Origin: Jeongeupia wiesaeckerbachi | Lineage (GTDB): Bacteria; Pseudomonadota; Gammaproteobacteria; Burkholderiales; Chitinibacteraceae | DNA length: 64,000 bases | NCBI RefSeq assembly: GCF_050916355.1 | Contig: NZ_CP136946.1 | Coordinates: 1,054,001 to 1,118,000 of the forward strand | Direction of reading: 5' to 3' | Shown: positions 8,887 through 17,463 of the stretch, piece by piece | How the letters are laid out: each line of letters begins with the position of its first letter | Position numbering within the stretch: position 1 is the stretch's first letter | Program-made: the position numbers and the translations under genes | Notes under the pieces: model-generated | What the model was told of the DNA's origin: nothing | The model's database searches: none | Seen by the model: only the letters and a program-made list of their open reading frames with translations

Positions 8887-10058
8887 GCACCGGCCCCGAT
8901 CGTCGTGTCGATCGCGTCGGCGATACGCCGCGCCCTCGCCTCCCAGCTGTACTGCAACGCCAGCTGGCGCGCGTTTGCCGCAAGCCGGGCCGCCGTGTCG
9001 GGCTGGGCCAGCAAGGCATTGATGCCGTCGGCCATCGCCGTGGCCGACGCCGGTGCAACCAGCCAGCCGGATTCGCCGTGGCGCAGCACCTCGCGGATCG
9101 ATGGCAGGTCGGCAACGACGATGGGCTTGGCCAGCGCCATGTATTCGAACAGCTTCAGCGGCGAGGTATAGCGGCTGGCGATGCTGGTTTCGGTCAAGGG
9201 CAGCAGGCAGACATCGTGTTCGGCGATCAGCGCGAAACGCTTGGCCGGCGCGATCGCGCCGACGAAATCGATCTTGCCGCTGACGCCGAGCGAGGCCGCC
9301 TGCGCGCGCAATTCGTCGACGCGCTCGGCGTTGCCGCCGGCAATCGTCAGCCGGGCAGCGTCGACATGCTGCATCGCCTCGATCAGCGTCGGCACGCCCT
9401 TCCACGGATGCAGGCTGCCCAGGTAGAGCAGCCGGGCCGGCGTTTGCGGCGCCCATGGCGAGTCGGTGAACGCGGCATTCGCCGCGGTCAGATCGACGCC
9501 GTCGGCTGCAACCCAAGCCGGCGTGGTCACCGCGTAGTCGCGGCGCAGATCGTCGATCAGCAACTGCGTCAGCGCGAACAGCCCGGCGGATTTTGCATAA
9601 ACATCCGCTTCGCGCCGGCGCAGCGTCGCGTATTTGGCCGCGGCCTTGCCGGCGAGCGCCGGGTGATCCTCGCGGTAGGTCTGCGCAAAAATCTCGTGCG
9701 TTTCGAAGAACAGCTTCACGCGGGGGCAATGCGTCAGCAGGTAGTCGGCCAGCTTCAGATTGCGCACGAACACCGCGTCGACGCGATGGCGCCTGAGCCA
9801 ACGCACCGCCTGCAGGAAGAACGGCAGATTGCTGTTGACCGGAAAGAACCAGCGCCGGCGCCAGTCGATCTGCGGATGCAGGATCACCCCGGCAGCCAGC
9901 GGCCGGCCAAGAATCGCCTGCGTGTCGAATGTCGCCGTCGGCGTCACCAGATCGACCATCACGCCGACCCGCGCCAGCGCATCGACGTTCTGCAGGATCT
10001 GCAAGGCTTCGACGTCGCCGCCGGGCACCGGATGCGGATCGATGTAGGCGAGTCTCAT
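8883..10058 (-). CDS. Glycosyltransferase family 4
   Basis: 391 residues from the ATG at 10058, chosen because MRLAYIDPHPVPGGD is a typical GT4 beginning and the ATG overlaps the upstream stop by four bases. The donor-site region contains LYLGSLHPWKGVPTL and KLFEYMALAKPIVVADL, the GT4 EX7E region in modified form. Expected GT-B fold, retaining mechanism, acting on lipid-linked glycan at the inner membrane. It is one of four GT4-type genes in this operon, each probably adding one residue of the core or O-unit. Confidence 0.87.
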   Translation of the reverse strand: MRLAYIDPHPVPGGDVEALQILQNVDALARVGVMVDLVTPTATFDTQAILGRPLAAGVILHPQIDWRRRWFFPVNSNLPFFLQAVRWLRRHRVDAVFVRNLKLADYLLTHCPRVKLFFETHEIFAQTYREDHPALAGKAAAKYATLRRREADVYAKSAGLFALTQLLIDDLRRDYAVTTPAWVAADGVDLTAANAAFTDSPWAPQTPARLLYLGSLHPWKGVPTLIEAMQHVDAARLTIAGGNAERVDELRAQAASLGVSGKIDFVGAIAPAKRFALIAEHDVCLLPLTETSIASRYTSPLKLFEYMALAKPIVVADLPSIREVLRHGESGWLVAPASATAMADGINALLAQPDTAARLAANARQLALQYSWEARARRIADAIDTTIGAGA

Positions 10059-11188
10059 GCCCGCGCTCCGGCCGGCTTGCCAGCCTGTTCCAGCGCCGCC
10101 AGCAAGCGCTGCGCCGATTGTGTCCACGTGTACTGGGTGGCGATGCGTTCGCGCGCGCATTCGCCGATCGCGCGGCCGCGGTCGGGCTGCGCCAACAGCG
10201 TGCGCACGGCCGCCGCGATCGCCGCCGCGTCACCGGGGCTGACGAGCACGCCGCAGCTGCCCTCGTTGCCGACGACCTCGGGAATCCCGCCGATGTGGCT
10301 GGCGATCACCGGCAGCCCGCAGGCCATCGCCTCGGCGATGGTGATGCCGAAAGCCTCGTCGCCGATGCTCGGAAACACGCCGGCATCGGCCGCCGCATAC
10401 CAGCTTGGCAGTGCCGCATGCGGCTGCGCGGGCACGAACAGCACCTGCTCGGCCACGCCGAGCCGCTGCGCCTGCGCTTGCAGCTCGGCCAGCGCATCGC
10501 CACCGCCGATCAGCAGCAGCCGCGCCTTGACGTCGGCGAGTTGCGCCAGCGCATCGATCGCCACACGCAGCCCCTTCCAGCCGACCAGCCGGCCGGCGAA
10601 AGCGAGCACGAATTCGTCGGCGCCGATGCCGAGTTCGGCGCGCTTGGCCTCACCCGCCAGCGGGCGGAAATGCTCGACGTCGACGCCGTTGTAGATCACC
10701 TGCGGAAAGCGTTTGTAGTGGTGCTGCAGCTGCCAGGCATTGAAATGGCTGCACGCCATCCATGCGTCGATGCGACGCGCGAGCTTGCGGTCGCCACGGA
10801 AGAAATCGGTGCCGCCGCTCATGAAGGCGAAGCGGGTCTTGCTGCCCTTGGGCATCAAGAGCGGCCAGAAGAAGTCGAACGGCTTGGTCAGCACGACCCA
10901 ATCGAGTTCGAACGCCGCGACCGTCTGCTTGGCGTTGCGCGCCAGGCTGTAGCGTTCGGCCAGCCGGCGGAAGCGGCTGCCGAAGTTCGGAAAACGCTCG
11001 CGCGAACGGAAGCCAAAGGTGTGCACGCGCACGTCGCGGCCACCGAGATCCGGACGGATGTCGCCGTTGCCGCCGATCACGTGGACCTCGTGGCCGAGAT
11101 CGGTCAGCGCCGCGGCCAGCTGCCACACGGCGGTCTGCACGCCGCCAAACGACACCGTCGCGGTGACGTCGATAAAGCCGATTTTCAT
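10055..11188 (-). CDS. Glycosyltransferase family 4
   Basis: 377 residues starting MKIGFIDVTATVSFGGVQT, where the Gly-Gly loop of GT4 enzymes is visible. The donor site reads DEAFGITIAEAMACGLPVIA, which gives the EX7E motif. GT-B fold, cytoplasmic, probably membrane-associated. The start overlaps the stop of the AsnB-like gene by four bases, and the stop overlaps the next GT4 start by four. Donor and acceptor are unknown. Confidence 0.88.
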   Translation of the reverse strand: MKIGFIDVTATVSFGGVQTAVWQLAAALTDLGHEVHVIGGNGDIRPDLGGRDVRVHTFGFRSRERFPNFGSRFRRLAERYSLARNAKQTVAAFELDWVVLTKPFDFFWPLLMPKGSKTRFAFMSGGTDFFRGDRKLARRIDAWMACSHFNAWQLQHHYKRFPQVIYNGVDVEHFRPLAGEAKRAELGIGADEFVLAFAGRLVGWKGLRVAIDALAQLADVKARLLLIGGGDALAELQAQAQRLGVAEQVLFVPAQPHAALPSWYAAADAGVFPSIGDEAFGITIAEAMACGLPVIASHIGGIPEVVGNEGSCGVLVSPGDAAAIAAAVRTLLAQPDRGRAIGECARERIATQYTWTQSAQRLLAALEQAGKPAGARA

Positions 11189-13017
11189 CGCAGTTCCGTA
11201 TTCAGTTGCTTCAGTTGCGCCAGCGATGCATCGAGCATCAGCAGTTGCAAGACCTGCTCGGCGTAGCGCGTATTGCCACCGCGATACGCGGCAACCAGCG
11301 TATCGACGGCGCTGGCGGCGAGCAAGCCATCGCTGTTTGCAGTCAATCGCGCACCAAGTCCGGCGTAGCGATCGGCCAGATCGGTCTGCAGCCAGTGCGT
11401 CAGCGGCGGATTGAAGCCGCGCTTTTTCTGCAGGAAGGGGTTGAGCGCATCGGGCAGGCCGGCGATTGCCGGCGCCAGCAGCTGCTTGGCCGGGTCGGTG
11501 AAGCGCCGGTCCGCCGGCTGCGCCAGCACGCTGGCAACGAATAGGTGATCGAGCAGCGGCGCGCGGCCTTCTAGCCCGTGCGCCATGGTCACGAGGTCAG
11601 CCTTGCGCAGGATGTATTCGGGCAGATAGTTGGCCAGATCGCGGTTCAGCAGCGATTCGACCGGGCTCGCCGCCGGCACGCCGTCGCGCCAGTAATGCGG
11701 CCGCGCCGGCAGGGTCGGCATCAGCGCGGCGCGCTGCTGCGGACTGAAACCGGAGAAACGCAGGCTGTAGGCGTCGCCCCACGCGAGGCCGGCTTCCTGC
11801 GCCAACTTGTTGCGGCCGAGCACGTCGGGCTTGTACGGCAGCGGCAACCTGAAACCACCGCGCCAGCTCGAGCGCAGGTGTTGGCGGTAGCGCTTGTAAC
11901 CGGCGAACAGTTCGTCACCGCCGTCGCCGCACAGCACGACCTTGACCTGCTCGCTGGTGGCGCGCGACAGATACCACATCGGCAGCGCCGACGGATCGGC
12001 GAACGGCTCGTCGAGCGTCGCGACGATCTCGTCGAAATCGGCGGCGATCGTGTTCGGCACCTCGATCCTTTCGTGCCGCAGGCCCAGATGTTTGGCGATG
12101 CCGGCGGCCGCGTCGGATTCGTCGAGCGTGCTGCCGGCAAACGCCGCGGTATAGGTGCTCAGGTCCTTGTGGCCCTGCGCGGCGAGCCGGCTGGCGATGA
12201 CGACCGAATCGACGCCGCTCGACAGGAAGACGCCGACCGGCCGGTCGGCGACGGTACGCAGACCGATCGCCTCGTCGAGCAAGGCCAGCGGTTCGCCGGC
12301 CCCCGCTTCGGGCTGCCAGTAGGCGCGGTTTTCAAGCTTGCCGCCGTCCATGTCGTAGCGGAGCAGATGGCCGTTCTCGAGCCGGCGCAGGCCGCCGAAA
12401 ATCGTTCGCGGCGCCGGGATATAGCGGTGCGCCAGGTAGGCGGCAAGACCGTCGGCGTCGAGCTGGCGCGCGGCGGCCGGCACCAGCGGCAGCACCGCGC
12501 GCACCAGCGAGCCGAAGGCGAAGCGGCCGTCGTCGCCGTGATGATAGATCAGCGGTTTGAGGCCGAGCCGGTCGCGCGCCAGCCAGACGGTGCGGGTGCG
12601 CCAGTCGACGATAGACAGCGCGAACATGCCGCGCAGCTTGGGCAACAGTGCCTCGAAGCCCCAGCGCTCGTAGCCGCGCAGGATGAATTCGGTGTCGGAG
12701 CGGGTGTTGAACACGACGCCGTCACGCGCCAGTGCCGCCGCATCGTCCTCCCAGCCGTAAACCTCGCCGTTGTAACAGATCCAGATGTCGCCGGCGTCGT
12801 TGCGCATCGGCTGGTCGGCCTCGGGACGCGGATCGCGGATCGACAAGCGCCGGTGCAGCAGGCCGTATTCGGCATCGCCGTCGCTGCGGCTGCCGTCACG
12901 GCGCCAGCCGATCACGTGCGCGGCGTCGGGGCCACGGCGGCGCAGGGCGTCGATCGCCGCGTCGATGGCGGTCCTCGGCAGGGTGTCGGGCAGGAAGAAA
13001 CCGGCGATGCCGCACAT
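11185..13017 (-). CDS. Glutamine-hydrolysing asparagine synthase family amidotransferase (AsnB-type)
   Basis: 610 residues. I chose the ATG at 13017 rather than a longer frame because it exposes MCGIAGFF, so that Cys2 becomes the catalytic N-terminal nucleophile of the class II glutaminase domain (about residues 2-200). The synthetase domain follows with the ATP pyrophosphatase loop SSGVDS. Classical members make asparagine from aspartate. Paralogues sitting in polysaccharide loci are thought to amidate uronic acids or other sugar carboxylates. The position among eight glycosyltransferases, close to a UDP-glucuronate-epimerase-like gene, favours the second role here, but that is inference. 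Confidence 0.85.
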   Translation of the reverse strand: MCGIAGFFLPDTLPRTAIDAAIDALRRRGPDAAHVIGWRRDGSRSDGDAEYGLLHRRLSIRDPRPEADQPMRNDAGDIWICYNGEVYGWEDDAAALARDGVVFNTRSDTEFILRGYERWGFEALLPKLRGMFALSIVDWRTRTVWLARDRLGLKPLIYHHGDDGRFAFGSLVRAVLPLVPAAARQLDADGLAAYLAHRYIPAPRTIFGGLRRLENGHLLRYDMDGGKLENRAYWQPEAGAGEPLALLDEAIGLRTVADRPVGVFLSSGVDSVVIASRLAAQGHKDLSTYTAAFAGSTLDESDAAAGIAKHLGLRHERIEVPNTIAADFDEIVATLDEPFADPSALPMWYLSRATSEQVKVVLCGDGGDELFAGYKRYRQHLRSSWRGGFRLPLPYKPDVLGRNKLAQEAGLAWGDAYSLRFSGFSPQQRAALMPTLPARPHYWRDGVPAASPVESLLNRDLANYLPEYILRKADLVTMAHGLEGRAPLLDHLFVASVLAQPADRRFTDPAKQLLAPAIAGLPDALNPFLQKKRGFNPPLTHWLQTDLADRYAGLGARLTANSDGLLAASAVDTLVAAYRGGNTRYAEQVLQLLMLDASLAQLKQLNTELR

Positions 13018-13018
13018 A

Positions 13019-13987
13019 TCAGGCGTCTCCGAGTCGTTTTTGTACGGCAGCCCAGACGGTATCGACGGTAATGTCGGCCATCGGTGCATCGCGGCGCGCG
13101 CCCTCGCCGGCGTCCGGGTGCTCGAGCACCGTCAGCGCCGGATGCTGCAGCGGCGCGAGCAGGTATCCCGGGTGGAAGGCGTGGTACATCGCAACCATCG
13201 GCACGCCGAGCGCGCCGGCCAGATGCGTCGGGCCGGTATCGACGCCGACGTAGAGCGCCAGCCGCGCCATGATTGCGGCGTTCTCGCGCATCGTCACCGT
13301 GCCGGCAAGCACGCTGACGCGCGCCGAAGCAAGTTCGGCTTCGAGCTTCAGCGCCGCATCGCGGCCTTCGGGGCCGCCGAGCAACACCAGCTGCATATCG
13401 GGATAGGTGGCGAGCAGGCGCCGGGCCAGCTCGGCAAAATGCGCCAGCGGCCAGTCGCGGTAGGCCTTGGCCGGAAAGCTCTGCAGCTGCAGGCCGACCA
13501 GCCGCCGACCGGCGACCCACGCGTCGGCCCTGGCGGCCTCGACCGGCGTCACCGTATACGCCAGTCGCCAGTCGTCGACGGTCAGGCCCAGCGGGTCGAG
13601 CAGCATCGCGCGCTCGGGCTGTGCCGGCGTCGGCACGGTCGGTGGCGGCACCAGCGTGACGTTCGCCGCCGCCGCGCCCGAACCGAAGGCAATCACCTTG
13701 CGCGACACGCGCGCGGCGTAATCGATGAACTCGCGATCGTCGCCGTAAACCAGCGCCAGATCGTAGCGCCGCAGCCCGAAGCGGCCACGCCACGGCGCGC
13801 CGCGCTTGGAAAGCGTGCCGAGCTTGTCGATGCAGGGCAGGTGTTCGAGCACCTCGGCGCGGCGGTGATGCGCCAACACCGTCAGCTCGGCATCCGGGTA
13901 GGCGGCCTTGAGCCGGCGCAGCACCGGCGTCACCAGCAGCGTGTCGCCGAAGCGCGCGACGACGATGACGAGGACGCGGTTGATCAT
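13019..13987 (-). CDS. Glycosyltransferase family 9 (heptosyltransferase-like)
   Basis: 322 residues from the ATG at 13987, which overlaps the upstream stop by four bases. The frame is open well beyond this, but upstream it only shadows the GT4 gene. N-terminus MINRVLVIVVARFGDTLLVT and the later GVDTGPTHLAGALGVPMVAM are the standard GT9 signatures. It likely transfers a heptose-like sugar to the inner core. One base separates its stop from the AsnB-like ATG. Confidence 0.88.
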   Translation of the reverse strand: MINRVLVIVVARFGDTLLVTPVLRRLKAAYPDAELTVLAHHRRAEVLEHLPCIDKLGTLSKRGAPWRGRFGLRRYDLALVYGDDREFIDYAARVSRKVIAFGSGAAAANVTLVPPPTVPTPAQPERAMLLDPLGLTVDDWRLAYTVTPVEAARADAWVAGRRLVGLQLQSFPAKAYRDWPLAHFAELARRLLATYPDMQLVLLGGPEGRDAALKLEAELASARVSVLAGTVTMRENAAIMARLALYVGVDTGPTHLAGALGVPMVAMYHAFHPGYLLAPLQHPALTVLEHPDAGEGARRDAPMADITVDTVWAAVQKRLGDA

Positions 13988-15081
13988 TTCGCCATGGCGG
14001 CGCCGAACACCGCCTCCATCCGGTCGAGCATGCGCTCGAGGCCGAAGGTCGCGCGGGCGTGCGCCAGGCCGTTCGAGGCATAGCGCTGGCGTTGCGCGGC
14101 GTCGCCCATCAGCGCGGCCAGCGCCTCGGTCAGCGCCTTGGCGTCCTGCGGCGGCACCAGCGTGCCGGTCTGGCCGTCGAGCACCGCCTCGGCGATCGCG
14201 CCGACCGGGGTGCTGACGACCGGCAGGCCGCAGGCCATCGCCTGCATGATGCCCTGTGGCACGCCCTCGTTGCCGTACGACGGCAAGGTGAACAGGTCCA
14301 TCGACGCAAGCCAGTCGGGCACATCGTCGCGATTGCCAGCGAAGACGACATTGGTCCAGCCCGCCTCGGCAACACGGCGTTCGAGGTTCTGCCGCTGCGG
14401 GCCATCGCCGACGATCACCAGCTGCCAATCGGGGAAGCGTTCGGTCAGCGCCGGCCACGCGTCGAACAGATAGCCGTGGCCCTTCCAGTTGCGCAAGGTC
14501 GCGAGGATGCCCAGCGTCGGCTTGTCGGCCAGGCCGAGCCTGGCGCGCGCGGCGCTGCGGCTCAGCGGCGGCGTGAAGCGCTCGAGGTCGACGCCGGTCG
14601 GAATCGACGTCATCCGGTTCAGCGGAAAACCGTTGTCGCGGTTCAGCGTCTTGCGCAGCCGCTCGCCGGTGGTGACGATATGGCGCGTCGCGGTCAGATA
14701 GAGCCAGCGCGTCGTCGCGCTCTTGTTGATGTCGGTCGACACATGGCGGGTGCGCACCGTCGGCGGCATGCCGGACAGCGTCGCACCGGCGACGGCGACG
14801 AGCCAGGCGTCGGTCGAGCTGTGCGTGTTGATCACGTCGAATTCGTGCTTGTGCTGCGCCAGCCAGCCACGCATCGCCCGCAGGCTGCCGATGCGTTTTT
14901 TCTCGATCGGCAGCGCCACCGCCGGGATGCCGCGTTCGCGCGCGGCCGGATAGATGTTCGAATTCGGGCAGGCGAGGATGGTCACCTGGTGGCCGCGAGC
15001 GAGCATGCCGGCGGCCTCGGTCAGGATGCGGATTTCCTGGCCGCCCCAGCCGCATGATGATTCGGTATGCAGAATGCGCAT
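13984..15081 (-). CDS. Glycosyltransferase family 4
   Basis: 365 residues from the ATG at 15081 (MRILHTESSCGWGGQEIRI). The open frame extends upstream but with low-complexity Arg/Ala sequence antisense to the neighbouring gene, so the longer start is rejected. Donor-binding region NEGVPQGIMQAMACGLPVVS resembles GT4, with Gln in place of the first Glu of EX7E. The family is often seen in LPS core loci. It ends coupled to the GT9 gene by a four-base overlap. Confidence 0.86.
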   Translation of the reverse strand: MRILHTESSCGWGGQEIRILTEAAGMLARGHQVTILACPNSNIYPAARERGIPAVALPIEKKRIGSLRAMRGWLAQHKHEFDVINTHSSTDAWLVAVAGATLSGMPPTVRTRHVSTDINKSATTRWLYLTATRHIVTTGERLRKTLNRDNGFPLNRMTSIPTGVDLERFTPPLSRSAARARLGLADKPTLGILATLRNWKGHGYLFDAWPALTERFPDWQLVIVGDGPQRQNLERRVAEAGWTNVVFAGNRDDVPDWLASMDLFTLPSYGNEGVPQGIMQAMACGLPVVSTPVGAIAEAVLDGQTGTLVPPQDAKALTEALAALMGDAAQRQRYASNGLAHARATFGLERMLDRMEAVFGAAMAK

Positions 15082-15097
15082 CGGTAGACGATTCTCT

Positions 15098-16234
15098 TCA
15101 GGTATCGGCCAGCAGGCGGGCATAGAGCGCTTCCAGCTCGCCAGCCATGCGGGCCAGGGTATGGGGTTCGGCGGTGTTGCGCGCCGCGGCGCGCAAGTCA
15201 GGCCAGTCGGCACGACGCGCCAGCCACGCGCCGATGGCGCTGCCGTAACCGTCGATGTCGAGCGCGTCGTTGATCCAGCCGTTCTCGCCCTCGGTGATCC
15301 ACTCGGCCGCGCCGCACATCGGGCTGGTGAACACCGGCAGCCCCGAGGCAAAGGCTTCGACGCAGACATTCGGGAACGGGTCGTACAAGGTCGGCAGGAT
15401 CAGCGCGTCGGCCGCGCCGTAGACCGGCTTGACGTCGTTGAGGCCGCCGAGGAAACGCACCCGGTCGGCAATGCCGAGATCGTCGGCCTGCTTGCGGTAG
15501 CGCTTGGCGTGCTTGTCGTCACCGGCGATCACGAGGTAGACGCCGGGATGGGGCACGATGGCGGCCAGCGCCGTCGCCACGCCCTTGCGCGCAAAACCCG
15601 AGCCGACATAGGCCAGCAGCGGCGCGTCCTGCGGCACCTGCCATGCGTCGCGCATCGCCGCGCGATGGCGGACCAGATCCGGATGGAAGAGATCGGTATC
15701 GACGCCGTTGTAGATCAGTTCGAGCTTGTGGTCGGGCACGGCGAAGCGGTCGGCGATCTCGTCGCGCACCAGCTTGGAATTGCAGATCACCGTTTTCAGC
15801 GCCGGATGCGCGAACATCTGCGCCTCGGCCTGACACACATAGCTGTGGTAGGGGCTCAGGAAGCGGATCAGCCTGGCCGACAGGCCCTGCACGCGCGACA
15901 GCTGTTCGAGCCAGACCGCGTGGACGCCGTCACCGGCGCGGAAGATCGTCGCACCGGGAATGCGTTCGTGGCTCTGCACCAGATCGAAATCACCGAAGCG
16001 CTTCTGCGCCGCGCGGGCAAAACCGCGGTCGCGACCGAGCCGGCCCGAATAACGCGGATTGATCGTTTCGCTGTGCCAGTCGCTATTGCCCTGCTGCCAT
16101 TGCCGCGCCAGCAAGGTCACGTCGAGCGCACCGCGACCGGCGAGCGCATCGAGCGCGCGCGCGACGAAGCGCTCGGCGCCGCCGTGCGGGTTGTACTTCT
16201 GCCGGACGATGGCCAGCTTGATCGGCGCGGTCAA
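15098..16234 (-). CDS. Glycosyltransferase family 4 (TTG start)
   Basis: 378 residues. No ATG or GTG lies at the natural N-terminus (KLAIVRQKYNPHGGAERFV), so I place the start at the TTG at 16234. It overlaps the upstream stop as TTGA, copying the coupling seen elsewhere in the operon. The GGAERF loop and the donor region DPFPNVCVEAFASGLPVFTS are GT4 features. The sequence resembles WaaG-type core glucosyltransferases (HGGAERFVARAL, GVHAVW), so a glucosyltransferase role on heptose is plausible. The start codon is the least certain point. Confidence 0.82.
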   Translation of the reverse strand: MTAPIKLAIVRQKYNPHGGAERFVARALDALAGRGALDVTLLARQWQQGNSDWHSETINPRYSGRLGRDRGFARAAQKRFGDFDLVQSHERIPGATIFRAGDGVHAVWLEQLSRVQGLSARLIRFLSPYHSYVCQAEAQMFAHPALKTVICNSKLVRDEIADRFAVPDHKLELIYNGVDTDLFHPDLVRHRAAMRDAWQVPQDAPLLAYVGSGFARKGVATALAAIVPHPGVYLVIAGDDKHAKRYRKQADDLGIADRVRFLGGLNDVKPVYGAADALILPTLYDPFPNVCVEAFASGLPVFTSPMCGAAEWITEGENGWINDALDIDGYGSAIGAWLARRADWPDLRAAARNTAEPHTLARMAGELEALYARLLADT

Positions 16235-17463
16235 CGGCCCACCTCGCGACCGACCTCGGCCAGCAGCGCGTCGAGCTCGGCAAGCACGCGTTCGGGCGTG
16301 ATCGCGGTCAGGCAGTCGCTGACCTTGCTGCCGCCACAGCCGTCCTGGCCACAGGGGCGGCAGCTGAACGGCTCGGTGATCAAGCGGTGCGGCGAACGCC
16401 ACGGCCCCCATTCGATGTCGCCCGACGGGCCGAACAGCGCCACCGCCGGCGTCTGCACCGCCGCCGCCAGATGCATCGGTACCGAATCGACGCCGACGAA
16501 GGCGCGCGCGTCGGCAATCAGCGCACCCAGTTCCTTCAGCGACAGCTGGCCCGACAGATCGACCACCGGCCGCGTCAGTCTGGCCTTGAGCTGGGCAATC
16601 CAGTCGAGCTCGGCCTGGCTCGGCGCCGCCGACAGCACGACGGTATCGCCGCGCGCGGTCAGCGCATCGATCAGCGCGGCGACGTGCGCGACCGGCCAGG
16701 TCTTGAACAGCCAGCGCGAGGTCGGGTGGACCAGGATGTAGCCGCCGCGGGCGACGCCGTGCTCGGCGAGCTTGGTCCGGACCGCGGTCTCGGCGTCGGC
16801 GCCGGCGACGAAGCGCAGCGCCTTGCTCGCGTCGGACGGCTGGATGCCGATGCGCCGGAGCGCGTCGAGATGAATGTCGACCGTATGCCGGCGGTTGCCG
16901 CCGACGACCGGATAGCGGGCCGTGAACGATTTCGCCCACGTCTTGTTGGCGCGCTTGCCGTTCTTCTTCACGTTGGGTGCGACCGACACTCGCGGCTTCA
17001 GCAAACGCGCCAGCCGTGCACCATGCCAGTGATCGGTCAGGTGGACGATCAGGTCGTAATCGCGCGACTTCAGTGCCTTGTACAGGCCCCAGTAGCGCGA
17101 CAGCTGCGCCAGCGGGCCGAGCTTGCGCCAGTCGCGGCCTATCGTATGCACGGTATGGGCGTGCGGATGCAGCGTCAGCATCTCCTGCGTGTCCGAGTAC
17201 ACCAGTGCATCGATCTCGATGCCCGGATGCGCCTCGGCCAGCGTGCTGAACACCGGCCCGGTCAGCAGCACGTCGCCGTGGTGGCGCAGCTTGATGACGA
17301 GTGCGCGCTTGAACAAACCGGCAGCTTGATCGTCGCGAACGGGCGCGGGACCGGAAGCCCGGTGCGCAGCAACCGGAACGGACGCGGATCCACGAGGATT
17401 GCGAGCACCGCGCGACGCCGCACCGGGCTCGTGCAGCAGATCAGGCGGCTGGTTTTCAGACAC
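16231..17463 (-). CDS. GT9 heptosyltransferase (WaaQ/RfaQ-like) with repeat-derived N-terminal extension
   Basis: 410 residues from the GTG at 17463, supported by AAGGA eight bases upstream and an eight-base overlap with the epimerase gene. The GT9 domain starts only at about residue 51 (KRALVIKLRHHGDVLLTGPV), and FVGVDSVPMHLAAAVQTPAV marks the second domain. These are features of the putative heptosyltransferase III group. Residues 12-36 are encoded by a copy of the dispersed palindromic repeat. The alternative start is the TTG at 17316, which would remove the extension, but I see no ribosome site for it. A CRPCGQDGCGG cysteine cluster lies near the C-terminus. Confidence 0.84.
   Translation of the reverse strand: MSENQPPDLLHEPGAASRGARNPRGSASVPVAAHRASGPAPVRDDQAAGLFKRALVIKLRHHGDVLLTGPVFSTLAEAHPGIEIDALVYSDTQEMLTLHPHAHTVHTIGRDWRKLGPLAQLSRYWGLYKALKSRDYDLIVHLTDHWHGARLARLLKPRVSVAPNVKKNGKRANKTWAKSFTARYPVVGGNRRHTVDIHLDALRRIGIQPSDASKALRFVAGADAETAVRTKLAEHGVARGGYILVHPTSRWLFKTWPVAHVAALIDALTARGDTVVLSAAPSQAELDWIAQLKARLTRPVVDLSGQLSLKELGALIADARAFVGVDSVPMHLAAAVQTPAVALFGPSGDIEWGPWRSPHRLITEPFSCRPCGQDGCGGSKVSDCLTAITPERVLAELDALLAEVGREVGR
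17356..17429. repeat. Dispersed palindromic repeat, copy A (translated)
   Basis: Arms AGCCCGGTGCG (17356-17366) and CGCACCGGGCT (17419-17429) are a perfect 11-base inverted repeat. Between them lies the family core GCGCAGCAACCGGAACG...GAGGATTGCGAGCA, with an inner GGA/TCC stem. This copy lies inside the reading frame of the GT9 heptosyltransferase and encodes part of its N-terminal extension. Confidence 0.8.

Noticed and set aside
8887..10233. An 820-codon open frame suggesting a giant fused protein ahead of the GT4 gene at 7771-8886
   Set aside because: Its upstream part is Arg/Ala-rich sequence in a different frame of a clear GT4 gene (8883-10058). The real start is the GTG at 8886.
13019..15055. 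A 678-codon open frame suggesting a fusion ahead of the GT9 gene
   Set aside because: Only the part from 13987 on looks like a protein family. The rest shadows the GT4 gene at 13984-15081.
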